Of a stretch of DNA of 44,925 nucleotides, positions 18,683 through 30,326 are shown piece after piece. The stretch is from Verrucomicrobiota bacterium (lineage in GTDB: Bacteria > Verrucomicrobiota > Kiritimatiellia > Kiritimatiellales > Pontiellaceae). Made by a program: the position numbers and the translations under genes. A model generated the notes under the pieces. The model was not told the DNA's origin, did not search any database, and saw only the letters and a list, made by a program, of their open reading frames with translations. Within the stretch, counting starts at the first letter, position 1; every line of letters begins with the position of its first letter. Location of the stretch: the NCBI GenBank assembly GCA_024279685.1, contig JAJRRI010000037.1, positions 1-44,925 of the forward strand, given 5' to 3'.

Positions 18683-20506
18683 TTAGATTACTTCGCTGTA
18701 TAGTTCAGTTTCGAGTTCATGGATGGCCTGTTCGTAGGCGGGTTTCCCGCCGAAGGCTTTGACCAGTTCGAGCGGGGTTCCCATCTGGCTGAGAGGCTGA
18801 ACCTTGAGAATTTCCATGGCTTCAATTGCTTCTGGCCCCTGATCGGCGTATTTGTCGAGAATGGCTTCTAGGACGGCTTTGGCCTGTTCGTCGTATTGGG
18901 TGAAGTAGCTCCGCTTTTTCACGTTTTCAGCACGTTCCTTGCGGGTCAGTGGCGGCCTTTCGTAGACGACGTGGCAGATGAGGCCGAAGGGGTCGTCGTC
19001 CTTGCCGATCTCTTTTTCCAAGGCCTCGAAAATGAGGCCCTGGTCGCGTAGCTCTTCGATGATGGCTTGCTTCTTTTTCGCAGTGCCCCAACGGTTGAGG
19101 AATCCATCGAGCGTGGCGCAGTCATCCGGCATGCGTTTGCGGGTATATTCCTTGAGCGATTCGGTCACAAGTCGCCCTTCGGCATTGTAGTACTGGACGC
19201 GCTCGGCCAGTAGCATGACCTCGAGATCGTCGATGACATATTTAACCGTTCCGGGAGGTTCGGGGTCGGTAATCAGGGTTCCGCCCCCGCCAATCGGCCC
19301 ATCGACTTCGGTTGGTTCTTCCTTCTCGGGGGGCAACACGGGGATCATCCGGCCCGGGCATGTAGACCGATACGGGGTCTCCATCAAAGTCGGGATCGGC
19401 AAATAGGTCGGTTACGCCCCGGAAATCCATGATGGTGAAATACATTTTTCCAAACTCTTCTTTAATGCGGGGACCACGGCCAATGATCTGCTTGAACTCG
19501 GTCATGGAGTTAATATTTTGGTCGAGTACGATCAACTTGCAGGTCTGGGCGTCGACCCCGGTGGTCATGAGCTTGGAGGTGCAGGCAATGACGGGATGGG
19601 TGGATTCGGGGTCGATAAAGTTGTCGAGCTCGGCCTTGCCGAGGGTTTCGTCGCCGGTTATGCGCATGACATAGCGCGAGTCTGCCCGTACCGCTTTGGG
19701 GTGCAGGTTGACCAAGGCCTGGCGCATCCGCTCCGCGTGGTCGATGTCCTGGCAAAAGACGATGGTTTTGGAATAGGGATCGGTGGCTTCTAAAAAGTCG
19801 GCTATTTTTTGCGCCACCAGCTCGGTACGTTTTTCGAGCACCATGGTTCGATCAAAATCCTTTCGGTTGTAGATGCGATCTTCGATCTCCTTGCCGTATT
19901 TATCCACCTTGCCCTTTTCGGGACGCCATCCAATATCGCGATCAATGTCGTGGCGGATCACCTTGCTAGGGGGCGAGAAAGCCATCGGCGATGCCCTGTC
20001 GTAGGGAGTAGAGATAGATCGGTTCACCGAAGTATTCCGTGTTGGAAACCTCGCGGGTCTCCTTGGGCGTGGCGGTCATACCAATTTGGGCGGCCGAGGA
20101 AAAGTAGGTGAGGATTTCGCGCCAGGCGTCGTCGTCTGCTGCGCTGCCCTGGGGGCACTCATCTACCATGATCAAGTCAAAACAGTTGGGAGAGAATTGC
20201 TTATAGATATTTTGCGACTCGTCGGCTCCGCTGACGGCGTGGTAGAGTGAGAGATAGATTTCGTAGGATTTATCGACCATCCGGTTAGTGATTTTGGTCA
20301 TGGCCTGGCCAAAGGGTTTGAAGTCGTTTTCGCGGGTTTGGTCGATCAGGATATTGCGGTCGGCCAGATAGAGGATCCGCTTTTTGGCGCCGGTTTTCCA
20401 GAGCCGCCAGATAATCTGGAAGGCCGTGTAGGTTTTCCCCGTGCCGGTGGCCATTACGAGCAGAATACGATTCTGCCCGTCCGCAATGGCATCTACTGTG
20501 CGGTTC
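18683..20506 (-). pseudogene. hsdR: Type I restriction enzyme HsdR, 5'-truncated with two frameshifts
   Basis: Motor subunit of a type I restriction-modification system, now broken. The remnant begins at [11 protein letters not shown], just before Walker A ([14 protein letters not shown]), and abuts the secA stop codon. The N-terminal nuclease domain and hsdM/hsdS are absent. Helicase motifs follow ([13 protein letters not shown], then [28 protein letters not shown]-like, [14 protein letters not shown]) and the C-terminal domain. Motif II reads [11 protein letters not shown] instead of the family DECHRGSAAD. An extra base at 19966 makes a TAG after GFLAP; an extra G in 19340-19343 shifts the frame again after PGPDDP. 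Truncation, a changed motif II and two indels together argue for true decay. Confidence 0.88.
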
Positions 20507-23500
20507 CTATTCCGCGCCACAGCATTTTTTATACTTACGACCGCTCCCACAGGGGCAGGGGTCGTTGCGGCCCACCTTAGGGCCTTCGTTGCGGATCGGG
20601 ACGGCGGGGGGTGGAGTTTCCATGCCGGGCGGGGGTGCACCCATCGGCTGGCCCATCCCCGGAGGGAGGGCGCCTTGAGGGCGGGCCTGTGCCGCGGCGG
20701 CGGTGAGGGCCGAAACCTGATGGTGTACTTGCATACCCGAGAGGGATTGGAAGAAGCCATCCATGGCTTCCATCGAGGTGGCCGAGCGGAACATGGAGGT
20801 CGCGATTTCCTCATAGATGCGATCCATCAAATCCATAAAGAGGTTATAGGCTTCGCGTTTGTATTCAACGATTGGGTCGCGCTGTCCATAGGCAACGAGG
20901 CCGATTCCCTCGCGCAAGCCATCCATTGAACGGAGGTATTCCTGCCAATGTTCATCGACCGCCTGGATGATCATGTGCTGCTCCAGTTGTTGGAGTGCTT
21001 CGGAGTTTTCATGGCTGGCCTTGAGCTCGTAGGCCTGCTTGACTCGATCAAGGACGAAGTCGATCAGGTTATCGATCGTTCTTTCTGCGGGTAAATCTTT
21101 TTCATGAAGTCCGAGCGGGAAGGTGGTATTGACCCACGTAATAAACTCGTGGATGCTCGCCTCGCTTTTAGCATTCACGGCATTGATCGCACGGGAGGCA
21201 ATAATCTCTTCAACCGCGTAAAAGAGCTGTTCCCGAGTGTTCTTGCTTTGTAACGCTTCGGAGCGAAATCCATAGATTTTTTCGCGCTGCTTGTTCATCA
21301 CGTCATCATATTCAAGCGTGCGCTTACGAATGGAAAAGTTTTGTTGTTCGACGCGTCGCTGGGCGGTTTCAATGGATTTGTTGAGCCATGGGTGCTCGAG
21401 TACTTCGCCCTCCTCGATGCCGAGTTTTTCCATGATACCGGAAATGCGGTCGGAGCCGAATAGGCGCATCAGATTGTCTTCAAGCGAAACGAAAAAGCGC
21501 GAGATCCCGGGGTCACCTTGGCGGGCGCAACGGCCGCGTAACTGGCGGTCAATCCGTCGCGACTCGTGGCGCTCGGAGGCAATCACATAGAGGCCGCACG
21601 GCTTCTCTTCGAGTAGCTTTTGTAAGGGGGTTCCGTCGATCTTACTGGAGAGCGAAAAGGTCTTTGACTGGAGGTCTTCGTCTTTCAAATAGACCACTTC
21701 TCGGCCGAGCTTGATGTCGGTTCCGCGGCCGGCCATGTTGGTCGCAATCGTTACCGCCCCCGGTTGGCCGGCGTTGGCGACAATTTCGGCCTCGCGTTCA
21801 TGGTTTTTGGCGTTGAGTACGTTATGAACAATGTTTTCGCGCCGCAACATGCGGCTGAGGACTTCGGAGGTTTCGACCGCTACCGTACCGACGAGTACCG
21901 GTTGCTTGCGGGCGTGCGCCGCTTTCACTTCGTCCAAGACCGCCTTGAATTTTTCGCGTTGGGTCTTGTAGATTTGGTCGTTGAGATCCACGCGCCGTAC
22001 GGGCCGGTTGGTGGGGATAACCATCACGTCGAGTTTATAGATTTGGTGGAACTCGTCGGCTTCCGTTTCGGCGGTACCGGTCATGCCGGAGAGTTTGTCG
22101 TACATCCGGAAATAGTTCTGGATGGTGATGGTGGCGAGGGTTTGAGTTTCGCGCTCGATCTTTACATTTTCCTTAGCTTCGACCGCCTGGTGGAGGCCAT
22201 CGCTCCACCGCCGGCCGACCATTAGACGGCCGGTATGTTCATCGACGATCACGACTTGGTTATCTTGCACAACATAGTCGATATCTTTTTCGTAAACGCT
22301 ATAGGCGCGAATCAGCTGGTCGACCGCATGGACGCGTTCGTTGCGTAGGGCAAATTCTTCTTGAACTGCGCGGCGTTTTTCCACGAGCTCTTCGGGCGAA
22401 AAGGTCGTATTTCCATCGAGTTCGGCCATGGCGGAAACCATGTCGGGGAGGATATACATTTCTGGTTCGTTCGGGTTGAGTTCTTCGCACCCTTTTTCGG
22501 TGAGTCCGGCATCGTGGCCTTTTTCATCGATGGTGAAAAAGAGTTCTTGGCGTAGTTCACGGGCCAGAGGCGCGCGCTCTTTCGCTAGCATTCTCATCTG
22601 TGTTTTTTCGAGCAGTTTTCGGATTTTAACATCCTCGATCATCTGCATGAGTTGTTTGTTCTTGGGCATGCCCTGGAACACCTGATACATTTTGACTGCG
22701 GCGTCATCTTCCTCACCTTGATCGAGGTGATTTTGGGCCTCTTCGAGTAGCTTAGTGCAAAATTCGCGCTGTCGCCGGACGAGTCGTGCGGCGGCCGGTT
22801 GGAGGTCGGCATATTGTGTGGACGAGTAGGGCGCGGGTCCGGAAATAATTAGCGGGGTACGCGCTTCGTCGATGAGAATCGAGTCAATCTCGTCGACGAT
22901 GGCAAAGTTGTGGCCCTTCTGTTGCACCATATCTTCAGGGCGGAAGGCCATATTATCGCGCAGGTAGTCAAAACCAAATTCAGAATTGGTTCCGTAGGTA
23001 ATATCACACAGATACATTTCGCGGCGCTCGGGCGGCGGCATCATATTTTTCAGGCAACCGACGGTGAGGCCCATCCACGTGTAGAGATAGCCCATCCATT
23101 CGGAGTCGCGTTGGGAGTGATAGTCGGAGGTTGTGACGACGTGCGCGCCTTTCCCGGCCAGTGCATTGAGGTAGACGGGCAGGGTGGCCACCAGGGTTTT
23201 TCCTTCGCCCGTTGCCATCTCGGCAATCATGCCTCGATGGATGGCAAGGCCACCCACCAACTGCACATCAAAGTGGACCATTTCCCAATCGATCGGGTGG
23301 TCGCAGACCTCTACCGTCGTGCCGCACAAACGTCGAGCTGCATTTTTGACCGCCGCAAAGGCTTCACACGAAATATCGTCAAGCGTTTCCCCTTTTTCCA
23401 GCCGCTCACGAAATTCAGCCGTTTTGGCCTGCAGCTGTTCATCGGTTAGCGCCTTGTATTCCTCGTCAAATTTATTAATGCGAGCCACGAGCGGCTACAT

Positions 23501-23557
23501 CTTCTTCAGGTCGCGCTCGTTTTTCGAGCCGAGTATCTTTTTCAAAATCCAATTCAT
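20507..23557 (-). CDS. secA: Preprotein translocase ATPase SecA, with in-frame TAG at codon 21
   Basis: Drives protein export through SecYEG. The homologous reading frame starts at ATG 23557 ([20 protein letters not shown]), meets TAG at 23495-23497, and continues [20 protein letters not shown], a normal SecA N-terminus. If the stop is real, a GTG at 23488 six nucleotides later could restart translation. Walker A is GEGKT with K120 in full-length numbering; [30 protein letters not shown] and [11 protein letters not shown] are all present. About 100 extra residues lie between NBD1 and the preprotein-binding region (near [16 protein letters not shown]), as in several Bacteroidetes/PVC SecAs. 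The C-terminal SEC-C zinc motif [13 protein letters not shown] is complete. Length 1016 residues. Confidence 0.95.
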
Positions 23558-23749
23558 GGTATTTTCCGGGGGTTCAAAATGAGGGAAGAACCTACTCCAT
23601 TCCTCTGCGCCCCTCAAGCAGGGATTGCTCCGCCTTTCGCCTGATCTCGCGTGCGAGCCCTCCGCGCGCACGGCTCCCGATTTGGAACCATTTTACAGCC
23701 GATGTAAAACCTTGTTCCGCTGACGGGCGAATTGTAGCATCTATTCGAT

Positions 23750-25209
23750 ATGGGCATGACTAAACATAAACCGGTTCCTTTGGTTATCTTCGGGGTTCCG
23801 TTTCATAACGTAAGTTTTGAAGAGACCCTCGACTGGATGGCGGCCCGCGTACGCGAAGGCCGTCCCGTCAACGTAGCCACCGCTAATCTCGATTTTGTTA
23901 CCCAAGCCTGGAACGACCCCGAGCTTCAGCGATTACTGATCGACGCCGACCTTGTGCTGGCCGATGGCTTTCCGATCGTGAAGCTCTCCCCCTTCTTTGG
24001 TCCGCCTTTGAAGGATCGCGTAACGGGGAGCGACCTCACCCCAATGCTCGCCGAGCGGGCGGCTCACGAAGGCTTCAAAATCTATGGTCTCGGCTCGGCC
24101 GATGGCGTGGCCAAAACCGCCATGGAAATTCTGAAGGCTCGGCATCCAGATCTGAAGGTCGCCGGAACCTACTCTCCGCCCTTCACTCCCTTGCTGGAGA
24201 TGGATCACCGCGCCATCCTCCAACGGCTGGAGCGGACGCAGCCCGATATTCTATTCGTCGCCCTCGGCGCACCGAAGCAGGACAAGTTTATCAGTATGCA
24301 TGTCCGTGGCTGGAACGTACCTGTTTCCATTGGTGTTGGCGGCTCGCTCGACTTTATCACCGGCGAACAAAGCGCGCTCCGGTTGGGTTGCAGAAGCTAC
24401 AACTGGAGTGGGTTTGGCGAATGTGCTTCAGTCCTACACGGCTATTTTCCCGTTATTTAACCAACATTCGCTTTCTGCTCTCCGCCAGCCGCCAGATGTG
24501 GAAGATCCGTCGAATGCCCGACCGTTCCGTCGTTTTTCAAACCCTGGACTCGGTGAATATCGGTCTGCTTGAAACTCTAGGCGCGAGGGTCGAACGGTTT
24601 CAAAATGTGGAAAGCGAGTCCGCCGCCCGTGAGTTTATTGCCCATCTCGAAGAGCTTTCTATGAACAATATCGTGCTCGATCTCCACGCGGCGCCCTGGC
24701 TTGATAGTCTCGAACTCGGCGCCCTGCTAGAAGTCAATAAGTGCTGCCGGGCGAACGGAACGCGCTTGATCCTCTACGCCCCGCGCCCCAAGATCCGGCG
24801 TTTGCTCGAAACCTGCCGACTGACCGATTATTTCGATACGGCTACTCGGATGAACGAGCTAGAAGAAATCCTCCAAAATCTAACCGAACACCGCGATGGG
24901 CACATGGTATACGACGCGGGTTTACTCACCCTCGAGCTTCCCATGGAGCTCACCGCCGCAACCGTCCCGGGCGTTGAAAAACAGGCCGAATTTATTCAGC
25001 AAGAGTTAAAGAAAAGGGGGCGTTTAAAATCGATTTCGATCGATGCCGCGCAGCTTGATTTTATCGACAGCTCCGGTCTTGGCTTCCTGATTGGTCTCAA
25101 GAAAGTGACGCAGGATAAAGGGGTCTCCATGTCCATCACCAACCTTTCCAGCCGCCCTCGCCGCGCCTTCGAAATTGCCCGCGTCGATACGATTTTATTA
25201 CACGCCTGA
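23750..25209 (+). CDS. WecG/TagA/CpsF glycosyltransferase fused to two STAS domains (frameshifted)
   Basis: The first part (about 245 residues) is a GT26 glycosyltransferase: NVATANLDFV, LADGFPIV, RVTGSDLTPML, FVALGAPKQDKF and GVGGSLDFITGEQ. The typical C-terminal KRAP-QKL-LEW-WRM segment continues in the next frame from 24370; one missing A in 24369-24371 explains the break. The rest carries two STAS (anti-sigma-antagonist-like) domains, the first around VVFQTLDSVNIG to MNELEEIL, the second around LTLELPMELTAATVP with DFIDSSGLGFLIGL, whose serine corresponds to the regulatory site in SpoIIAA-type proteins. Restored length 486. Known GT26 enzymes transfer sugars such as ManNAcA or ManNAc to lipid-linked acceptors; the STAS fusion suggests partner-regulated activity, which is inference. 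Confidence 0.85.
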
Positions 25210-25215
25210 TGGAAT

Positions 25216-26027
25216 TTAACCCATAGTAGGTCGATCTTGTTCGGCCTTTTTAAAGAGTTCAATGCGCATCGGGCCAAGCCCCGTCCCGAGATGGGCGGGT
25301 GATTTGAGGCATTGGTTCAAGAAGGTCTTGGCCGTGATGATCGCTTCGGGAAGCTCTTGTCCGAGTGCAAGGGCGGCGGCGATGGCTGAGGAGAGGATGC
25401 AACCGGTGCCGTGTGTGGCCTGTGTTTCGATGCGTGGGCTTGATAACCAGAGCGTTTGTGATCCGTCGGTCCAGTAGTCGCAGCATGTATCGCCAGCCGC
25501 ATGGCCCCCTTTGATCAGCACGGACCTGATCCCCATTCCTAATAGGTGTTCGGCGGCCGCTTCCACCGTTTGGATCGGCTTATTGATCAAAGCTTCGACC
25601 TCAGGAAGGTTGGGCGTCAAGACGGTGACCTTTGGGAAAATTTGCTGAATGAGAATCTCCCGAGCCGCGCTTTCCAATAAGGTTGAACCCGAGGTTGATT
25701 GAAGCACGGGATCGCATACTAGGGGTATGTTCATAGGGTGTAAAAAATCGGCAACGATTCTGCAGGTTTCGGCCTGGCCGAGCATTCCGGTCTTGATGGC
25801 GGCCGGTGGAAGGTCGGTTTTTAGCGCTTGAAGTTGGGCGCGTAGCATGGATTTGGACACCGGCGCTATAGCCAGCACAGCGTGTGTGTTTTGGGCGGTG
25901 ATGGCGGTGATTACTGAACAACCATGCACGCCAAGGGCGGTCATCGTCTTGAGGTCGGCTTGAATTCCGGCACCGCCACCCGAGTCAGAACCGGCGATGG
26001 TCCAAGCAACGGGCTGGGTCTTTTCAT
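25216..26027 (-). CDS. thiD: Hydroxymethylpyrimidine/phosphomethylpyrimidine kinase ThiD (frameshifted at codon 2-3)
   Basis: Phosphorylates HMP and HMP-P in thiamine synthesis. The frame from 25944 (242 residues) lacks the conserved start. The same frame reads upstream as TQPVAWTIAGSDSGGGAGIQ and ADLKT, the normal ThiD N-terminus, but has no start codon before a TAG near 26115. An ATG at 26027-26025 is one base out of frame; one more A in the A4 run 26021-26024 would give MKKTQPVAW and a 270-residue protein, the usual size. The ribokinase-fold signature THGTGCILSSAIAAALALG is intact, as is KTGMLGQAE. Convergent with the glycosyltransferase-STAS gene with 6 bp between stops. Confidence 0.88.
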
Positions 26028-26112
26028 TTTTTAAGTTTTTATTTTTGATGGGGAGGTCTCCACCGATTTTTAAATAAGGGGTATGAGCACAGCCCTTCGA
26101 AAATTCAAAAAT

Positions 26113-26421
26113 CTAGTACGATCCGGTTGCTTCGGGAAAGTGGTAGATCATTTCACCTTTGCGGGCATAGCCGACCTCGTGGGCGACTTTTTCAATATAG
26201 GCCGGGTCGGATAGGAAGCGTCGTTGTTTTTCTTTCAGTTCGCGTTCGTCGCTAACGGCAATATCGATACGGTGCTGGAGCGTATCGCGGGTGTTCTGGT
26301 AGGTCTGCATCTGCTTCACCTTCGGGGCAAAGGCCAGCGCAACGCCGACGATGGCCATCACACCAATGGCTGCCAGTACGATGCGGTTGATCAAATTCCA
26401 GTATTTTTCAGTTTGCTGCAT
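26113..26421 (-). CDS. ftsB: FtsB/DivIC-type septum formation initiator
   Basis: Small bitopic division protein. 102 residues with one membrane helix (about 12-30, IVLAAIGVMAIVGVALAF), then a coiled-coil (VKQMQTYQNTRDTLQHRIDI) and the family end DPAYIEKVAHEVGYARKGEM. FtsB links FtsQ and FtsL and signals septal peptidoglycan synthesis. It lies directly downstream of the enolase gene, the same order as in E. coli, although here an intrinsic terminator separates them. Confidence 0.88.
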   Translation of the reverse strand: MQQTEKYWNLINRIVLAAIGVMAIVGVALAFAPKVKQMQTYQNTRDTLQHRIDIAVSDERELKEKQRRFLSDPAYIEKVAHEVGYARKGEMIYHFPEATGSY

Positions 26422-26463
26422 GAGCCCCGCAATATACCCCGATTCGGGCGTTCAACAAGCTTC

Positions 26464-26495
26464 GGAAATAAAAAAGGCGGCCGAGAGGCCGCCTT
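26464..26495 (-). terminator. Intrinsic terminator of enolase
   Basis: AAGGCGGCC arms at 26474-26482 and 26487-26495 form a perfect 9-bp stem with GAGA/TCTC loop; on the minus strand it is followed by TTTTTATTT. Confidence 0.88.
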
Positions 26496-26518
26496 GTCAT
26501 TAAGCGTCGACACGGGGA

Positions 26519-27979
<1,461 letters not shown>

Positions 27980-29353
27980 TTACCACTTAATGATGTTCAT
28001 GTTGCCGTAAGAGACGCGGCGGGCTTCGTGAAAGGGGACCCACCGTTCGGCGAACTTAGGGCCCCAGCTGTCGGAGATGGCGATCTCGCCACTCTCTTTG
28101 TTATAGCCAATGATGAGGCAGATATGCCCGTTCGATTGGGTATCTTCAGCCTGCCCGGCGTCGTTTTTTTCCTTCACTTCATCTCCATTTCGGCGGGCGG
28201 TGGTGGCATTGGCCATTCGCTGGAAGGCCGGTGTACTTCCAAATCGCCACATGATCGGCAGGCCTTGGTCGATGTATTCGGCGATGTCCTCGGGCTCAAG
28301 TGATCCGTCGATGGTTTCGAGTTCGCGGCCGTTGGAGGAGATCAAGCTACGAGTGGCCTCGATCATCAGATAGGAGGAGGTTCCTCCGCCCGCGCGGGTG
28401 CCGGCGGCGAGGGCGAGCAGGTACATGTCGGCTGGGATTTCCATGTAGCGTAGATAGCGCTCCCATGTGGCGGGCGAGCAATAGCCCTTGGGTCCCTGAT
28501 CGACCATCGGAATATTACGGATAATGACATCGCCGTTGTCGCGCCGTTCGACGCACGAGGTCATGCGTTTTTTCAGGGCGCCTTCCGTAATTTTTTCCCC
28601 ACGGCCGGAACGGTCGGCACGAGCCGTTGGCATGATGCGGAGAGCGGCATATTTCCCCTCCTGTAACGAGAGCAGGAGGGCATGTTCGTTCCAGTTCCAG
28701 CGCCAGACTGTTTCGCGCATCTCACCTCGACCCAGCGTGTCGCGCTTCGGTTTGCCCAATGCGGAAATGAGCATATCGTGCACGTGCATTCCGCTGGCTT
28801 CGATTAGATCGGCGACCGAATGCACGCTGTCGGACCGAGGAACATCGCCGAGGTTGAGGAAGACCATTGAAAGGCTTTCGGTGTGTTCCGTTCCTCCATA
28901 AAGCGCCGTGGTGTAGACGGGCTCCCCGAGGATGTTTTTTTTGCCGAGGGGATAGGCGCGGTGGTTTTCCATAAAATCGGTCTTCGACTCTTTTTTCATT
29001 TCCAGGCGCTGGGCGGTCGCGTCGGTAAGGTCGTCCCACAGGAAGTCATCCTGCCAGACTTTTATTCCGAAAAGGGCGTTCATTTCGTTCCAGGACACCG
29101 GGTGTGGTTTACTGCGCCCGCTCTGCTGTCGCGCGAGCCGGGTTTCGAGATAGGTGATATTCGCCTCGATAAACGTATCGAATGCAACCGTCACGGTTCT
29201 TCCGTTTGCCATTTTTAGCACGACGGTCTTGTTCGGTTTAACTTGGACCACGTCCGCCTCGACCGTCCGCCCCTGCCGGTCTGTCCAGCTACGGGCAACG
29301 GCGGAGGACGCGCACAGGAGCACGGTGATGCAAATGGAAAGTTCTCTATACAT
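27980..29353 (-). CDS. Secreted SHD1-domain protein with C39-like cysteine peptidase domain
   Basis: 457 residues with an N-terminal signal peptide (ISICITVLLCASSAVA). Residues about 20-75 form an SHD1-type domain (RSWTDRQGRTVEADVVQV, then VAFDTFIEANITYLE), a module frequent in Planctomycetes and Verrucomicrobia. The C-terminal 180 residues form a papain-like C39_2 domain: catalytic candidates are C292 in GYCSPAT, H410 in NGHICLIIGYN and D428 in SDSWGP. The middle region contains no named domain. Probably a periplasmic or surface protease or transglutaminase-like enzyme; substrate unknown. Divergent from mscS with an 80-bp shared promoter region. Confidence 0.78.
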   Translation of the reverse strand: MYRELSICITVLLCASSAVARSWTDRQGRTVEADVVQVKPNKTVVLKMANGRTVTVAFDTFIEANITYLETRLARQQSGRSKPHPVSWNEMNALFGIKVWQDDFLWDDLTDATAQRLEMKKESKTDFMENHRAYPLGKKNILGEPVYTTALYGGTEHTESLSMVFLNLGDVPRSDSVHSVADLIEASGMHVHDMLISALGKPKRDTLGRGEMRETVWRWNWNEHALLLSLQEGKYAALRIMPTARADRSGRGEKITEGALKKRMTSCVERRDNGDVIIRNIPMVDQGPKGYCSPATWERYLRYMEIPADMYLLALAAGTRAGGGTSSYLMIEATRSLISSNGRELETIDGSLEPEDIAEYIDQGLPIMWRFGSTPAFQRMANATTARRNGDEVKEKNDAGQAEDTQSNGHICLIIGYNKESGEIAISDSWGPKFAERWVPFHEARRVSYGNMNIIKW

Positions 29354-29433
29354 GAATTCAGACGAACAGACTTTGTTTCAAAAGTAACCGACTCTATACT
29401 TGCGGATTCGATCTAAAAATTAGGAGCTGTATT

Positions 29434-30282
29434 ATGAAAACAAATACCCTCGCAGGAATAGAAATCAGTCCTGCACTCGTGGAATCGCTGGAGACTACCC
29501 TTTTGGGATATGGTCTTAAAGTGCTCGGTGCTCTCGTCGTACTCATCATCGGACTTTGGGTGGTAAAACGACTAAAGAGTGTCCTTGTCAAGGTGATGGA
29601 GCATCGCAAAGTCGACCCCGTGCTGGCTTCATTTGTTGCGGCCTTGTCGCACGTTGCGCTTAAGGTTTTTGTGATTATAGCCGCGCTCGAAATACTGGAT
29701 GTCAAAACCACATCGTTGATTGCTCTGCTAGGTGCTGCCGGCTTGGCCGTTGGCTTGGCGTTACAAGGTTCGTTGTCCAATTTTGCGGCGGGGGTGCTGA
29801 TGATTATTCTCAAGCCCTTCACCTTGAAGGATGTGGTGACCGCCAATGGAATTACGGGGACGGTTCGTGAAATTAGCATCCTCACCACCATCCTCGACAC
29901 CTTCGATAACAAGCGGATCATCATTCCTAATGCGAAGGTCATGGCCGACAATATTACCAACCATACCGCCAACGATACCCGGCGCGTGGATCTCGTGGCG
30001 GGGATTAGCTACGGCGATGACATCGACCAGGCTCGTGCCGCAATCAAGGAAGCCCTTGAGGAATTTTCCGAAATTCTCGAGACGCCCGCGCCGGATATTC
30101 TCGTTTCAGAAATGGCGGATAGCAGCGTTAACTTTGCCGTGCGTCCATGGTGCCGTCCGGCAGATTATTGGGTGGTCCATTTTGGGGTCACGGAAGCCAT
30201 TAAGAAAAAGTTTGATGCCAAAGGGATCAGCATCCCCTTCCCGCAACGCGATGTACATCTGTACGAGCACAAGGAAGGCTGA
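29434..30282 (+). CDS. mscS: Small-conductance mechanosensitive channel MscS
   Basis: Opens under membrane tension to release osmolytes. 282 residues, the length of E. coli MscS. Three membrane helices; the pore-lining TM3 shows the expected Gly/Ala pattern (LLGAAGLAVGLALQGSLSNF, about residues 95-115). The beta domain follows (LKPFTLKDVVTANGITGTVRE, then NKRIIIPNAKVM). The C-terminal domain has SSVNFAVRPWC and ends ISIPFPQRDVHLY. Ribosome site TAGGAG precedes ATG. It converges with gdhA. Confidence 0.95.
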   Translation: MKTNTLAGIEISPALVESLETTLLGYGLKVLGALVVLIIGLWVVKRLKSVLVKVMEHRKVDPVLASFVAALSHVALKVFVIIAALEILDVKTTSLIALLGAAGLAVGLALQGSLSNFAAGVLMIILKPFTLKDVVTANGITGTVREISILTTILDTFDNKRIIIPNAKVMADNITNHTANDTRRVDLVAGISYGDDIDQARAAIKEALEEFSEILETPAPDILVSEMADSSVNFAVRPWCRPADYWVVHFGVTEAIKKKFDAKGISIPFPQRDVHLYEHKEG

Positions 30283-30326
30283 TAAACGATTCGGGCAGGA
30301 GTTCGGCGATGGATCGTGCTTTTGCG

